Below are positions 33,910 through 42,252 of a stretch of 64,000 bases of DNA, piece by piece (positions within the stretch are counted from its first letter, which is position 1; each line of letters begins with the position of its first letter). The notes beneath the pieces were generated by a model that was not told where the DNA came from, made no database searches, and saw only the letters and a program-made list of their open reading frames with translations. The DNA comes from DUPQ01 sp022706885 (GTDB lineage: Bacteria; Bacillota; Clostridia; DUPQ01), in the NCBI GenBank assembly GCA_022706885.1, contig JAKJBR010000005.1:5732-69731 (forward strand). The letters are read 5' to 3'. The position numbers were made by a program, and so were the translations under genes.

Positions 33910-35214
33910 ATGAGTCATACATTATTAAGATTTTTTGAAGAACAGAAAATGCAGAGCAACAAAAGAATAGAAGGCGATATTCAGAAATACCGCAAAGCCT
34001 TTGCAAAAATAAAGGTAGTTAACAGCCAAGGAGATTTAATAGAAAATGTTAAAGGTCGCATAAAGCAAAAGACGCATGATTTTAAGTTCGGGTGTAATAT
34101 ATTTATGCTGGATCAATTCCCGGATGAAGAACATAATAAAGCATACAGAAAAGAGTTCAAAAAGCTTTTCAACTATACCGTTGCACCGTTTTATTGGCAG
34201 GATTTTGAGTTGAAAGACGGAGAACCGAGATTAGGGAAAAATCCGGTTAATGTTTACCGCAGACCGTCTATTGAAAAGATATTGAAATATTGCGGGGAAA
34301 ATAATATTGATGTAAAAGGACACCCGTTATTCTGGCATCTGTTTTTACCCCAATGGCTCGTGCAGGATAAGAATGAATCATACTATCGGATAGAACGCAG
34401 ACTTTTTGAGATAGCAGAGGTATTTAAAGACCGTATTCGTGATTGGGACGTCGTAAATGAATCATTATCCCGTCCTCCTCACCGGGAAAATTATCAGCTT
34501 CCCTATGACTATGTAAACCGCATCTTTGATTTAGCGGACAGATATTTTTCCAAGAACCGTCTTTTTATAAACGATACGTTAAGATTTTGCTGGTCGGAAT
34601 TTATATGGGAGTTGAGCCCTTATTACCTGCAGATTGAAAATATGCTCATGAAAGGTAAAAGAATTGATGCAATAGGATTCCAGTACCATCTGTTCAAAAC
34701 ACCTGAAAGATTGGAAAGAGAGGCGGAGATATTACTGAATCCTACCTGCTTATTCAATGTTATGGATACATACGGAAAATTCCATAAACCGTTGCATGTT
34801 TCGGAAGTGACCGTTCCGGCTTACGGGCTGACAGATGAGAATAAAGATGTTCAAGCTATATTAACTGAATGGTTATATAAAGTCTGGTTCAGCCATCCGG
34901 ATATGGAATCCATTGTTTGGTGGAACTTAGTGGACGGAACTGCAGCATATGCACCTTTGGGAAGTGCGGAAGGAGAAAACTATTACGGTGGCGGGTTATT
35001 GAATTATGATATGAGTAAGAAACCGGTTTATCATGCTATAAATAATCTGATAAATAAAGAGTGGCACACGGAATTGAGATTTAATAAGAGTGAATGCTTA
35101 TTTAACGGATTTTTCGGAGAATATGATATAGAAGTTATTGCAGATGACAAAAAAACCCACCATAAAATACATTTAAGTAAAGACGGAGGCAGAGAATTTG
35201 TATTGACTGTCTGA
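33910..35214 (+). CDS. GH10-family endo-xylanase-like hydrolase
   Basis: 434 residues with no signal peptide, so an intracellular member of glycoside hydrolase family 10. The acid/base Glu184 is in WDVVNESL and the nucleophile Glu299 in HVSEVTV; WQDFE, KGHPLFWH and VWWNLVDG are family positions. The N-terminal (about 20-60) and C-terminal (about 385-434) parts are beta-rich extras. It probably acts on imported short xylan or aldouronic oligosaccharides, matching the sugar-acid enzymes upstream. AAAGGAG is the ribosome site; last gene of the operon. Confidence 0.87.
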   Translation: MSHTLLRFFEEQKMQSNKRIEGDIQKYRKAFAKIKVVNSQGDLIENVKGRIKQKTHDFKFGCNIFMLDQFPDEEHNKAYRKEFKKLFNYTVAPFYWQDFELKDGEPRLGKNPVNVYRRPSIEKILKYCGENNIDVKGHPLFWHLFLPQWLVQDKNESYYRIERRLFEIAEVFKDRIRDWDVVNESLSRPPHRENYQLPYDYVNRIFDLADRYFSKNRLFINDTLRFCWSEFIWELSPYYLQIENMLMKGKRIDAIGFQYHLFKTPERLEREAEILLNPTCLFNVMDTYGKFHKPLHVSEVTVPAYGLTDENKDVQAILTEWLYKVWFSHPDMESIVWWNLVDGTAAYAPLGSAEGENYYGGGLLNYDMSKKPVYHAINNLINKEWHTELRFNKSECLFNGFFGEYDIEVIADDKKTHHKIHLSKDGGREFVLTV

Positions 35215-35298
35215 TGGTTTTATAGCTTTTAATATTCTCTGTGATAATTTTTCAGCAGTTACGGGTTCCAACAATTCCTCTGAAATATATCTAAAATT

Positions 35299-35604
35299 TC
35301 ATTTTCCTAACTCTTTCTTTAACTCATCTTCCACTTCTTCCAAACTGTATATTCTTCCGTTTTCAAAGTCATTATGAGCCTTTAACATTTCCATATTAAA
35401 TTCCGCTTCTGATAAAATAGGCAAAGAAAGCGGTTTAACATCAGGTATTTTAATGTCAAAAGGTAAACCGTTATGCATGACTACCTGTCGCAAAAAAATT
35501 GATACGGCATTTGACATTGATATTCCGAGTTTTTCCAGTATTTCTTCTGCCTGTTCTTTGATATAAGGCTCTACTCTTACATATATATTTGATGTTCTTG
35601 CCAT
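35299..35604 (-). CDS. RelB/DinJ-family antitoxin without partner
   Basis: 101-residue ribbon-helix-helix antitoxin: YVRVEPYIKEQAEEILEKLGISMSNAVSIFLRQ is the DNA-binding and dimer region (split here only by quoting pieces: VRVEP, ISMSNAVSIFL). No RelE/YafQ-type gene follows. Downstream, in the same frame after the stop, the sequence encodes ISEELLEPVTAEKL for about 45 codons, an unidentified fragment that runs antisense to the GH10 gene end. GGGGGAG lies 8 nt before the ATG and a promoter is visible. An orphan remnant of a toxin-antitoxin pair, or a regulator. Confidence 0.8.
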   Translation of the reverse strand: MARTSNIYVRVEPYIKEQAEEILEKLGISMSNAVSIFLRQVVMHNGLPFDIKIPDVKPLSLPILSEAEFNMEMLKAHNDFENGRIYSLEEVEDELKKELGK

Positions 35605-35629
35605 ATATATTGCTCCCCCTTTCGCTTAC

Positions 35630-35657
35630 ATTATAGCAATTGAATTGTGATTAGCAA
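35630..35657 (-). promoter_or_regulatory. Promoter of the orphan antitoxin
   Basis: TTGCTA (35657-35652), 16 nt, consensus TATAAT (35635-35630) on the minus strand, about 25 nt before the start codon. Confidence 0.6.
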
Positions 35658-35700
35658 TACATTCGCAAACAAAATGCAAAAGCTTACATATTCTGAAACT

Positions 35701-36300
35701 TTAAGCTCTTTTCGTAAATCTTTTTGTGATTTTGACTTTTATTTTCCCTTGTATTCCTTTAATACTCGCTTCCGGCATTAGCTTACCTGTTTTAAGCTCA
35801 ATAAGCACATAGCTTCTTAGGATTTTATTGTAAAATACCATATCAACATAATAATGGGTATTTCCAAGTGTTACCCTTTGTTGTGAGCCAACATACATAA
35901 ACCCTTTACCAAGTTCAAGTAAGAATTTTTCCATATGGGTTATAAGTGCCTTTTCTAAATCACTTTCCATAATTGGCTTTTCTTCAGGTAGTCCTAAAAA
36001 TTCAAATACATAAGGATCTTTTATTACATCACTTGGAGTAGCTATTTCATTTCCCTTTAGAGCTAAATCTAATACTTTTTCTTTATTTTCATATCCGCTC
36101 GATAGCAATAATCTTTCAAATAGCGATGTATTTATTTGTCTTTTTAACTCCCTTACAGACCACTTTGCATTGACCGTTTCTTTCTCATAAAAGCTACGCT
36201 TAGTCTTGTCATCAATAGACAATAACTCACAATAATGCGACCAACTCAATTTAACAGACAGTGTCTGTTGAATTTCATATTCTTGATAAAATCTCCTCAT
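35701..36300 (-). pseudogene. Truncated YhcG/DUF1016 PDDEXK nuclease
   Basis: 199 residues matching the C-terminal half of DUF1016 proteins: LSWSHYCELLSI, RELKRQINTSLFERLLLS, KDPYVFEFLGL and the nuclease core VDMVFYN...YVLIELKTGKL. The usual N-terminal domain of about 110 residues is missing, and after GKL the sequence turns into an unrelated Lys-rich tail where another 50-100 residues are expected. There is no ribosome site before the ATG. It may still fold as the nuclease core, but looks decayed at both ends. It is not the missing half of the 6.3 kb remnant, since the two lie 29 kb apart. Confidence 0.7.
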
Positions 36301-36325
36301 AAACTGCAGGATATGCGCTTTTGTA

Positions 36326-37084
36326 TTAGAGACTTGGTTGTGTCATCATTCCGTCTTTATTTTGCCATAAATGCTTTATGGCAAGAGACTGCAGGCAATC
36401 CCTTTGCTTATGTGTCATGCTTTTAGGCAGGTATTTTAAGTTTATTCGGTCTTTATTGTAGAAGTGCAAATAGAAGCACAATGCTGCAAGATACCTTCCA
36501 TGCGGTATGGACAGATGAAACCCGTCACGGAAGAGTGATATACTTTCATAGTCAGGATTGAACAGGCACTCCGTATATGAGTTATATATACAATCTCCGG
36601 TATTTATAACCGGTATATTAAACTGAGCGGAAATAATCTTTACCGTCCTGTTTATGCTGTCATACATTGTTTTTGTATTATTGTTGTAATCGGAGAAATA
36701 TGAGTGTTGACACCCGTGAGCATACGGCCAGGTTTTATGTAACATTATTTTTGCATCCGGGACATTCTGTCTTATATATTTTATAAGTTCGGAAATGTAA
36801 GGAAAATAGCTGTTCAATATACCGCTAAGATGGCTGACCTGCTGTATTGTAATAACATTCCATTGCTCTTTTTTTAGGGCTTTTTCCAAAGTTGTCATAC
36901 ATAATTTCTTACCGTTTTTCTGATACTCATATGCTTTTTCGTTTGTTTTAATATTATCGCAATGCATTTTCAAGTCACATCCCGGTATAAAGAGATTCCT
37001 TACATAAATATCCGACAGCGCTATTCTTTCCATATATGCGGTAGCATCCTGCGAGAAACTGTTACCTATTGTGAGTATCTTCAT
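36326..37084 (-). CDS. DUF4886 SGNH-like protein
   Basis: 252 residues of the DUF4886 family, distantly related to SGNH hydrolases. ILTIGNSFSQDA (3-14) carries the nucleophile-like Ser, TIQQVSH is the central block, and RDGFHLSIPHGRYLAA contains the Asp/His pair. There is no signal peptide. It overlaps the upstream small membrane protein gene by 23 nt, so it is in the same transcript as sua5-linked genes. Esterase activity on a glycan is possible but unproven. Confidence 0.82.
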   Translation of the reverse strand: MKILTIGNSFSQDATAYMERIALSDIYVRNLFIPGCDLKMHCDNIKTNEKAYEYQKNGKKLCMTTLEKALKKEQWNVITIQQVSHLSGILNSYFPYISELIKYIRQNVPDAKIMLHKTWPYAHGCQHSYFSDYNNNTKTMYDSINRTVKIISAQFNIPVINTGDCIYNSYTECLFNPDYESISLFRDGFHLSIPHGRYLAALCFYLHFYNKDRINLKYLPKSMTHKQRDCLQSLAIKHLWQNKDGMMTQPSL

Positions 37085-37352
37085 CCTTCTTTTTATCTCT
37101 CTTCCTGTTATTAAAATATATAATGATATCCAAAGAAACCATAAGCGTATTTACTACATAAAACCAGAACACCCAGTTAATTTTGTCGGAAATTATCTTA
37201 CCCGCAATTGCACATAAGTAGCCAATAAGGATGAAGAATAAAAAGACAATACTTTTGCCTTTTGCCGTTTTGGATTTTAAAGATTTCGCTATATTTACCG
37301 GCCAGGAAATACCGAAACATATAATCATTGCTGCTTCTAAAATCTGTGCCAT
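37062..37352 (-). CDS. Small three-helix membrane protein, PQ-loop/SemiSWEET-like
   Basis: 96 residues with three hydrophobic helices (about 5-22, 34-53, 61-80) and a charged tail (KRDKKKDED). FGISWPVNIAKSLKSKTAKGKS resembles the PQ-loop consensus with PV in place of PQ. SemiSWEETs are half-size sugar carriers that work as dimers; whether this transports anything is unknown. GAGGTCTGAT precedes the ATG, just after sua5. Confidence 0.7.
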   Translation of the reverse strand: MAQILEAAMIICFGISWPVNIAKSLKSKTAKGKSIVFLFFILIGYLCAIAGKIISDKINWVFWFYVVNTLMVSLDIIIYFNNRKRDKKKDEDTHNR

Positions 37353-37353
37353 A

Positions 37354-38370
37354 TCAGACCTCTATCACATTCTGTGAAGCCGCCTTCAGCAGCCTGTTCA
37401 TCACCGCTTCACCTATGTCTTTAGTGTCAAAATACTCGCAATAAATCCTTTTAATCCGCATCATGTCAAAAAGCCGCAAACATTCAAATATGTTGGATGC
37501 TATTTCCGAAGGATTATTAATACTTCCGGCACAAAGCTTATTGTGGGTATTATATCTGTCAAATGTTTCCTTACAACAAAGCACACCGTAATCATCACCT
37601 GATATTTTATTGACAGTTTCCAAAACTTTATGCGTCTCCCCTTTTACTATTATCATATCCGCCTTGGGAGCATAATGCTTATACTTCATTCCGGGTGATT
37701 TGGGAGTATCGGTATTTAGCGCATATGCCACCTCCAAATCCTTTATAACCAGTTTGAGGCTGTCATACGGAACCCCTCCCGGACGTAAGATAACCGGTCT
37801 GTCCGATGTCAAATCCAAAACGGTGGACTCCACACCTATTCTGCATTTGCCTCCGTTAATAATAGCGTCCACCTTTCCGGACATATCGGCCACTACATGC
37901 TCAAACATTGTAGGGCTGGGCTTACCGGAGATATTTGCACTGGGTGCCGCTATTGCGGTATCGGAATATTCTATAAGTTTCAATGCTATTTCGTTATCGG
38001 GAACTCTTATAGCAACGGTGTCAAGATTAGCGGTAACGCTGTCAGGCACAATACTTCTTTTTTTTAATACCACCGTCAAGGGGCCGGGCATATACAGTTT
38101 GGATAGTACGGTTAATGTTTTCGGAACTTCCTTAACATATTTGTCTAGTACCGAAATATCATGTATATGAAGAATAAGAGGATTATCGTTGGGTCGTCCT
38201 TTTGCAATGAATATCTTTTCCACGGCACTGCTGTTTAAGCCGTCGGCACCCAATCCGTAAACGGTTTCCGTGGGAAAAGCCACAGTACCGCCTTTTTTTA
38301 TAACATCCGCACAATATTTCAGGCTGACCTCATCGGGAATATCCACCAGTTTTGTATTAATCTTGTTCAT
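37354..38370 (-). CDS. ywlC: L-threonylcarbamoyladenylate synthase (Sua5/YwlC)
   Basis: 338 residues, the long Sua5 form: a TsaC-like catalytic domain (about 10-205; KGGTVAFPTETVYGLG, KGRPNDNPLI, SANISGKPSPT, PGM/HYAPKA linker) and a C-terminal Sua5 domain. It makes threonylcarbamoyl-AMP for the t6A modification of tRNAs reading ANN codons. It overlaps prfA by 14 nt, so both belong to a translation operon, as in Bacillus. Confidence 0.95.
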   Translation of the reverse strand: MNKINTKLVDIPDEVSLKYCADVIKKGGTVAFPTETVYGLGADGLNSSAVEKIFIAKGRPNDNPLILHIHDISVLDKYVKEVPKTLTVLSKLYMPGPLTVVLKKRSIVPDSVTANLDTVAIRVPDNEIALKLIEYSDTAIAAPSANISGKPSPTMFEHVVADMSGKVDAIINGGKCRIGVESTVLDLTSDRPVILRPGGVPYDSLKLVIKDLEVAYALNTDTPKSPGMKYKHYAPKADMIIVKGETHKVLETVNKISGDDYGVLCCKETFDRYNTHNKLCAGSINNPSEIASNIFECLRLFDMMRIKRIYCEYFDTKDIGEAVMNRLLKAASQNVIEV

Positions 38371-39436
38371 TTTGACTTAACAGCTTTCTTGCCTGATCCT
38401 CCGTTATCAGAGCATCCATCAATTCATCCAGATCTCCGTTCATAACCGCCTCTATTTTATATAATGTGAGTCCTATTCTGTGATCGGTTACCCTTCCCTG
38501 CGGGAAGTTATATGTCCTTATTCTTTCACTTCTGTCGCCGGTACCGACCTGACTCTTTCTGCTCTCGGCTATTTCTTTATCCTGGGTTTCCTGTGCAATC
38601 TCATACAACTTACTTCTCAGTATCTTAAAAGCTTTTTCTCTGTTCTTATGCTGACTTCGTTCGTCCTGACAGGCCACTACAATACCGGTAGGAATATGGG
38701 TCAGTCTTATCGCCGAATCGGTTTTATTTACGTGCTGACCTCCCGCTCCTGACGATCTGTATGTATCTATCTGAACATCATTCATGTTTATCTCCACATC
38801 CACTTCTTCCGCTTCCGGCAAAACCGCTACGGTAACGGTGGAGGTGTGTATTCTGCCCTGCGACTCGGTTTCGGGGACTCTTTGTACCCTGTGCACTCCG
38901 CTTTCATATTTGAACCTGCTGTATGCACCCTGTCCCGTTATGGAAAATACCACTTCCTTGATTCCTCCTATACCTATCTCGTTAAGGTCTAATATCTCGG
39001 TCTTCCATTTTTTAGCTTCGGCATACATGGTATACATTCTTAACAAATCGGCAGCAAAAAGTGCGGCTTCATCTCCGCCGGCACCGCCTCGTATCTCTAT
39101 TATTACGTTTTTTGTATCATTGGGATCGACGGGAAGCAACAGTATCTTAAGCTGCTGTTCCAAGGCAGGCTTCTTTTCTTCCAGTTGAGCCAGTTCCTCT
39201 TGCAGTAATTGCTTAAAATCGGCATCATCGGAGTTTTCTTTAAGCATAATATATATATCGTCAATTTCTTTTGTTGTTTGGACATACTCCCTGTAAACCT
39301 TAACTATTTCCGAAATCCCGTTAAGTTCCTTCATTAATGCCACATATTGCTCCTGATTGGAAATCACAACCGGATCGGTCAGTTGTCTGCTTATATCTTC
39401 ATATTTAATCTCTATTTCTTTTAATTTTCCCAGCAT
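38357..39436 (-). CDS. prfA: Peptide chain release factor 1
   Basis: 359 residues. The tRNA-mimic PxT motif is PET (188-190), the RF1 type reading UAA/UAG, and the catalytic GGQ is at 232-234 in SSGAGGQHVNKT. ATG at 39436 has GAGG 5 nt upstream; a GTG two codons earlier overlaps the ribosome site. TATAAT at 39466-39461 may be its -10. No prmC methyltransferase gene is adjacent, unlike many genomes. Confidence 0.97.
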   Translation of the reverse strand: MLGKLKEIEIKYEDISRQLTDPVVISNQEQYVALMKELNGISEIVKVYREYVQTTKEIDDIYIMLKENSDDADFKQLLQEELAQLEEKKPALEQQLKILLLPVDPNDTKNVIIEIRGGAGGDEAALFAADLLRMYTMYAEAKKWKTEILDLNEIGIGGIKEVVFSITGQGAYSRFKYESGVHRVQRVPETESQGRIHTSTVTVAVLPEAEEVDVEINMNDVQIDTYRSSGAGGQHVNKTDSAIRLTHIPTGIVVACQDERSQHKNREKAFKILRSKLYEIAQETQDKEIAESRKSQVGTGDRSERIRTYNFPQGRVTDHRIGLTLYKIEAVMNGDLDELMDALITEDQARKLLSQNEQD

Positions 39437-39583
39437 TTCCACCTCTTAATATTCACTTATATTATACATTAATTGCAATTAAATAAAAAAACATCATAAA
39501 AACAAAGCAACTCATAAATTATACATTAATATCCGTAAATCATTACGAACTGAAATGCAACAACACTGCATCTTGTTGCTTAG

Positions 39584-40702
39584 CTACAAATTTTTAAAAT
39601 ACTCTTTTATTGCGTCCACTATTCTTCGGGAAGCCTTACCGTCACCGTACGGATTAACGGCATTGCTCATCTTGTCGTACACCGATTTGTTTTCAAACAG
39701 CATTCTGCCGTCCCTTACTATATCTTCATACTCCACACCGGTCAGTTTTACCGTTCCCGCCTGTACCGCTTCGGGACGTTCGGTTTCTCTTCTCAGCACA
39801 AGTACGGGTACTCCCAATGAAGGTGCCTCTTCCTGCAATCCGCCCGAATCGGTCATAACGAAATATGCTCTTGCGATAAGGTTATGAAGATCGGTAAATA
39901 TCAATGGCGGCAATAATGAAACATTATATATACCTTCCAGTATTCTGTTTGCCGTATTCTTTACTGCGGGATTGGGATGCACCGTGTATATGAAGTGGGC
40001 ATCGTGATATTTTGATGCAAGCTTTTTTACGGCTTTACAGATATTCTCTAAATTAACTCCTATATTTTCCCTTCTGTGGGCTGTTATCGGTATTATTCTT
40101 TTGTTATTATAATCTATCCTGTTAAGTAACGGTTCTTTGAATGTATAGTCTTTTTTTACCGTTGTCTGCAAAGTATCTATAACCGTATTTCCGGTAATAT
40201 ATATTCTGTCTTTGCTTATATTCTCTTTGATAAGATTGTCCGCATTGTTTATAGTAGGGCAGAAATACAGTGAGGATATGGAATCCACCGTTCTTCTGAC
40301 AAATTCCTCGGGATACGGCGAATATATGTCATCGGTTCTCAATCCCGCTTCCACATGTCCGATGGGTGTTTTTTTATAAAAAGCGGCAAGCGATGCGGAA
40401 AGACAGGTGTTGGTGTCTCCGTGAACCAATATCATATCCGGTTGCTCCTTTGCCAGAATATCGGACAATTTCATCAGTATCGACGAGGTGACATGCTCCA
40501 GCGTTTGTCTTTCTCTCATTATATCCAGGTCATATTTCGGTGTTATTTTAAATATATCCAGTATCTCATTGACCATTTCTCTATGCTGCCCCGACACGCA
40601 TACTATATGATCTATTTCTTTCTCTTTGTCCAGAAGATTCACTAAAGGAGCCATTTTTATTGTGTCCGGTCTGGTACCGAATACCGACATTATTTTAATC
40701 AT
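39584..40702 (-). CDS. mnaA: UDP-N-acetylglucosamine 2-epimerase
   Basis: 372 residues of the non-hydrolysing WecB/MnaA family: FGTRPDTIKMAPL at the N-terminus, GHVEAGLRT, HRREN and TDSGGLQEEA with HxE-type catalytic positions. It makes UDP-ManNAc for the linkage unit of wall polymers. It overlaps tagO by 8 nt, pointing to a wall teichoic acid-like or capsular polymer. GGAGG lies 9 nt before the ATG. A weak hairpin (GCAACA/TGTTGC) follows the stop. Confidence 0.95.
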   Translation of the reverse strand: MIKIMSVFGTRPDTIKMAPLVNLLDKEKEIDHIVCVSGQHREMVNEILDIFKITPKYDLDIMRERQTLEHVTSSILMKLSDILAKEQPDMILVHGDTNTCLSASLAAFYKKTPIGHVEAGLRTDDIYSPYPEEFVRRTVDSISSLYFCPTINNADNLIKENISKDRIYITGNTVIDTLQTTVKKDYTFKEPLLNRIDYNNKRIIPITAHRRENIGVNLENICKAVKKLASKYHDAHFIYTVHPNPAVKNTANRILEGIYNVSLLPPLIFTDLHNLIARAYFVMTDSGGLQEEAPSLGVPVLVLRRETERPEAVQAGTVKLTGVEYEDIVRDGRMLFENKSVYDKMSNAVNPYGDGKASRRIVDAIKEYFKNL

Positions 40703-41804
40703 CGCTTTGTTCCTCCTCCATGACTTCCGTATTGCCGTTTTTAGCGGCCTGCCTGAGTAACGGCTTGTATAGGAAAAATACCGATAAACCCATCAGAATG
40801 ATTATGATGGCGAAATATAACCAGAATCTGCTGTACTGCTGGCCGGAAAGTAAAAAAGCCGTTATTCCGAACACTATATCTATCAAATACAGAATTAGTA
40901 CGGTTTTTCGCTGTGATAATCCCATTTTCATAAGTCTGTGATGTATGTGATCCCTGTCTCCTTCCGCAATGGGTTTTTTCATGATTATTCTTCTAAAATA
41001 TGCCAAGGATATATCCAATACCGGCAATCCCATGGCAACAAGAGGAATAAATACCGCTATGGCGGCATGAGCCTTCATTGTACCCTGAACGGATAAAACC
41101 GCAATACAAAAACCGGTAAAGGCCGCTCCCGTTTCTCCTAAATACAGTTTTGCCGGATTGAAATTGAAGGGTAAAAAGCCCGCAGCGGCACCGCTTAAGG
41201 CTATAAGGAGAATGGGAATATATTCACCTACCAACCCCGCATCCGGTCGCACAAAGGTAACAAAGAAAAGAGTGAGACTGCATATTACGGTGGTTCCCGC
41301 AGTAAGACCGTCCAGTCCGTCTATAATGTTGAAAGCGTTGGTGAGCATGAATATCCATGCAACGGTAGCTATAAAGGATATTATATCCGGCAGATGAACC
41401 AGGTTATTATTAGCCCCCAGATTAGTGAAATATGCAATCTTGGATCCCGATATGGCAACGGTAGCAACTGCCGCTGTAACCTGGAATACCACTTTTATAA
41501 CAGGCTTTAAGTCATATATATCATCCAATATACCCATAACCGATATGATTACTATACCGACCGCCAAACCTATTACCTCGTTAGTAACAATAAAATTGGG
41601 ATTGAAAAGGTAATTCCCGAAAACTGAGAGGCCGAAAGAAATTATTATGGCAATACCGCCGAGAAGCGGTACCGGCTCGGTATGAACATCCCTGTTTCTT
41701 CTGGGATATTTTAATATTTTCTTAGCTTTGGCAAACTTTATCACTAAAGGACAGAAAACCAATGCAATAATGAATGAAGCTAAGAAGGTGTATATATAAC
41801 TCAA
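40695..41804 (-). CDS. tagO: Undecaprenyl-phosphate GlcNAc-1-phosphate transferase (TagO/WecA-like)
   Basis: 369-residue membrane enzyme with about eleven helices, family GT4. The catalytic aspartates are in LDDIYDLK and NAFNIIDGLDGLTAG; the His-rich loop is DRDHIHHRLMK. It puts GlcNAc-phosphate on the lipid carrier, the first step of wall polymer linkage. The start is TTG at 41804, preceded by GGAGGTTAAT, which also holds the comEB stop codon. It is coupled to mnaA downstream. Confidence 0.93.
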   Translation of the reverse strand: MSYIYTFLASFIIALVFCPLVIKFAKAKKILKYPRRNRDVHTEPVPLLGGIAIIISFGLSVFGNYLFNPNFIVTNEVIGLAVGIVIISVMGILDDIYDLKPVIKVVFQVTAAVATVAISGSKIAYFTNLGANNNLVHLPDIISFIATVAWIFMLTNAFNIIDGLDGLTAGTTVICSLTLFFVTFVRPDAGLVGEYIPILLIALSGAAAGFLPFNFNPAKLYLGETGAAFTGFCIAVLSVQGTMKAHAAIAVFIPLVAMGLPVLDISLAYFRRIIMKKPIAEGDRDHIHHRLMKMGLSQRKTVLILYLIDIVFGITAFLLSGQQYSRFWLYFAIIIILMGLSVFFLYKPLLRQAAKNGNTEVMEEEQSDD

Positions 41805-41805
41805 A

Positions 41806-42252
41806 TTAACCTCCGTACTTTACCAGCTCAATGCCTGCTTCCTCTAAAAGCTCCTTTGACAATGCATCGGGATAATCCCCTTCAAATACTATTCTCTTTA
41901 TACCGGCGTTTATAAGCAGTTTTGCGCATATTACACACGGCTGTACGGAAACATATATTGTGGAGCCGTCTATGGATATTCCGGCCTTTGCAGCCTGTAC
42001 AACGGCATTCTGCTCGGCATGTATAGCTCGGCACAGTTCATGCTTCTCTCCCGACGGAACATTCATTTTTTGTCTTAAACATCCCGTTTCTTCACAGTGT
42101 TTACATCCGACGGGTGCGCCGTTATACCCTGTAGCCAGTATCCTTTTGTCCTTAACAATAACGGCACCTACCGCACGTCTCAAGCAGGTGGAACGGGTTT
42201 TGACAAGATGAACCACTTGCATGAAATATTCATCCCAAGAAGGTCTTTCCAT
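41806..42252 (-). CDS. comEB: dCMP deaminase (ComEB-like)
   Basis: 148 residues, zinc cytidine/deoxycytidylate deaminase family. The metal and catalytic motif is HAEQNAVV and the second half PCVICAKLL. It converts dCMP to dUMP for thymidylate supply. The ATG overlaps the upstream fusion gene stop (TAATG). A typical neighbour of rpiB and upp in Clostridia. Confidence 0.92.
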   Translation of the reverse strand: MERPSWDEYFMQVVHLVKTRSTCLRRAVGAVIVKDKRILATGYNGAPVGCKHCEETGCLRQKMNVPSGEKHELCRAIHAEQNAVVQAAKAGISIDGSTIYVSVQPCVICAKLLINAGIKRIVFEGDYPDALSKELLEEAGIELVKYGG

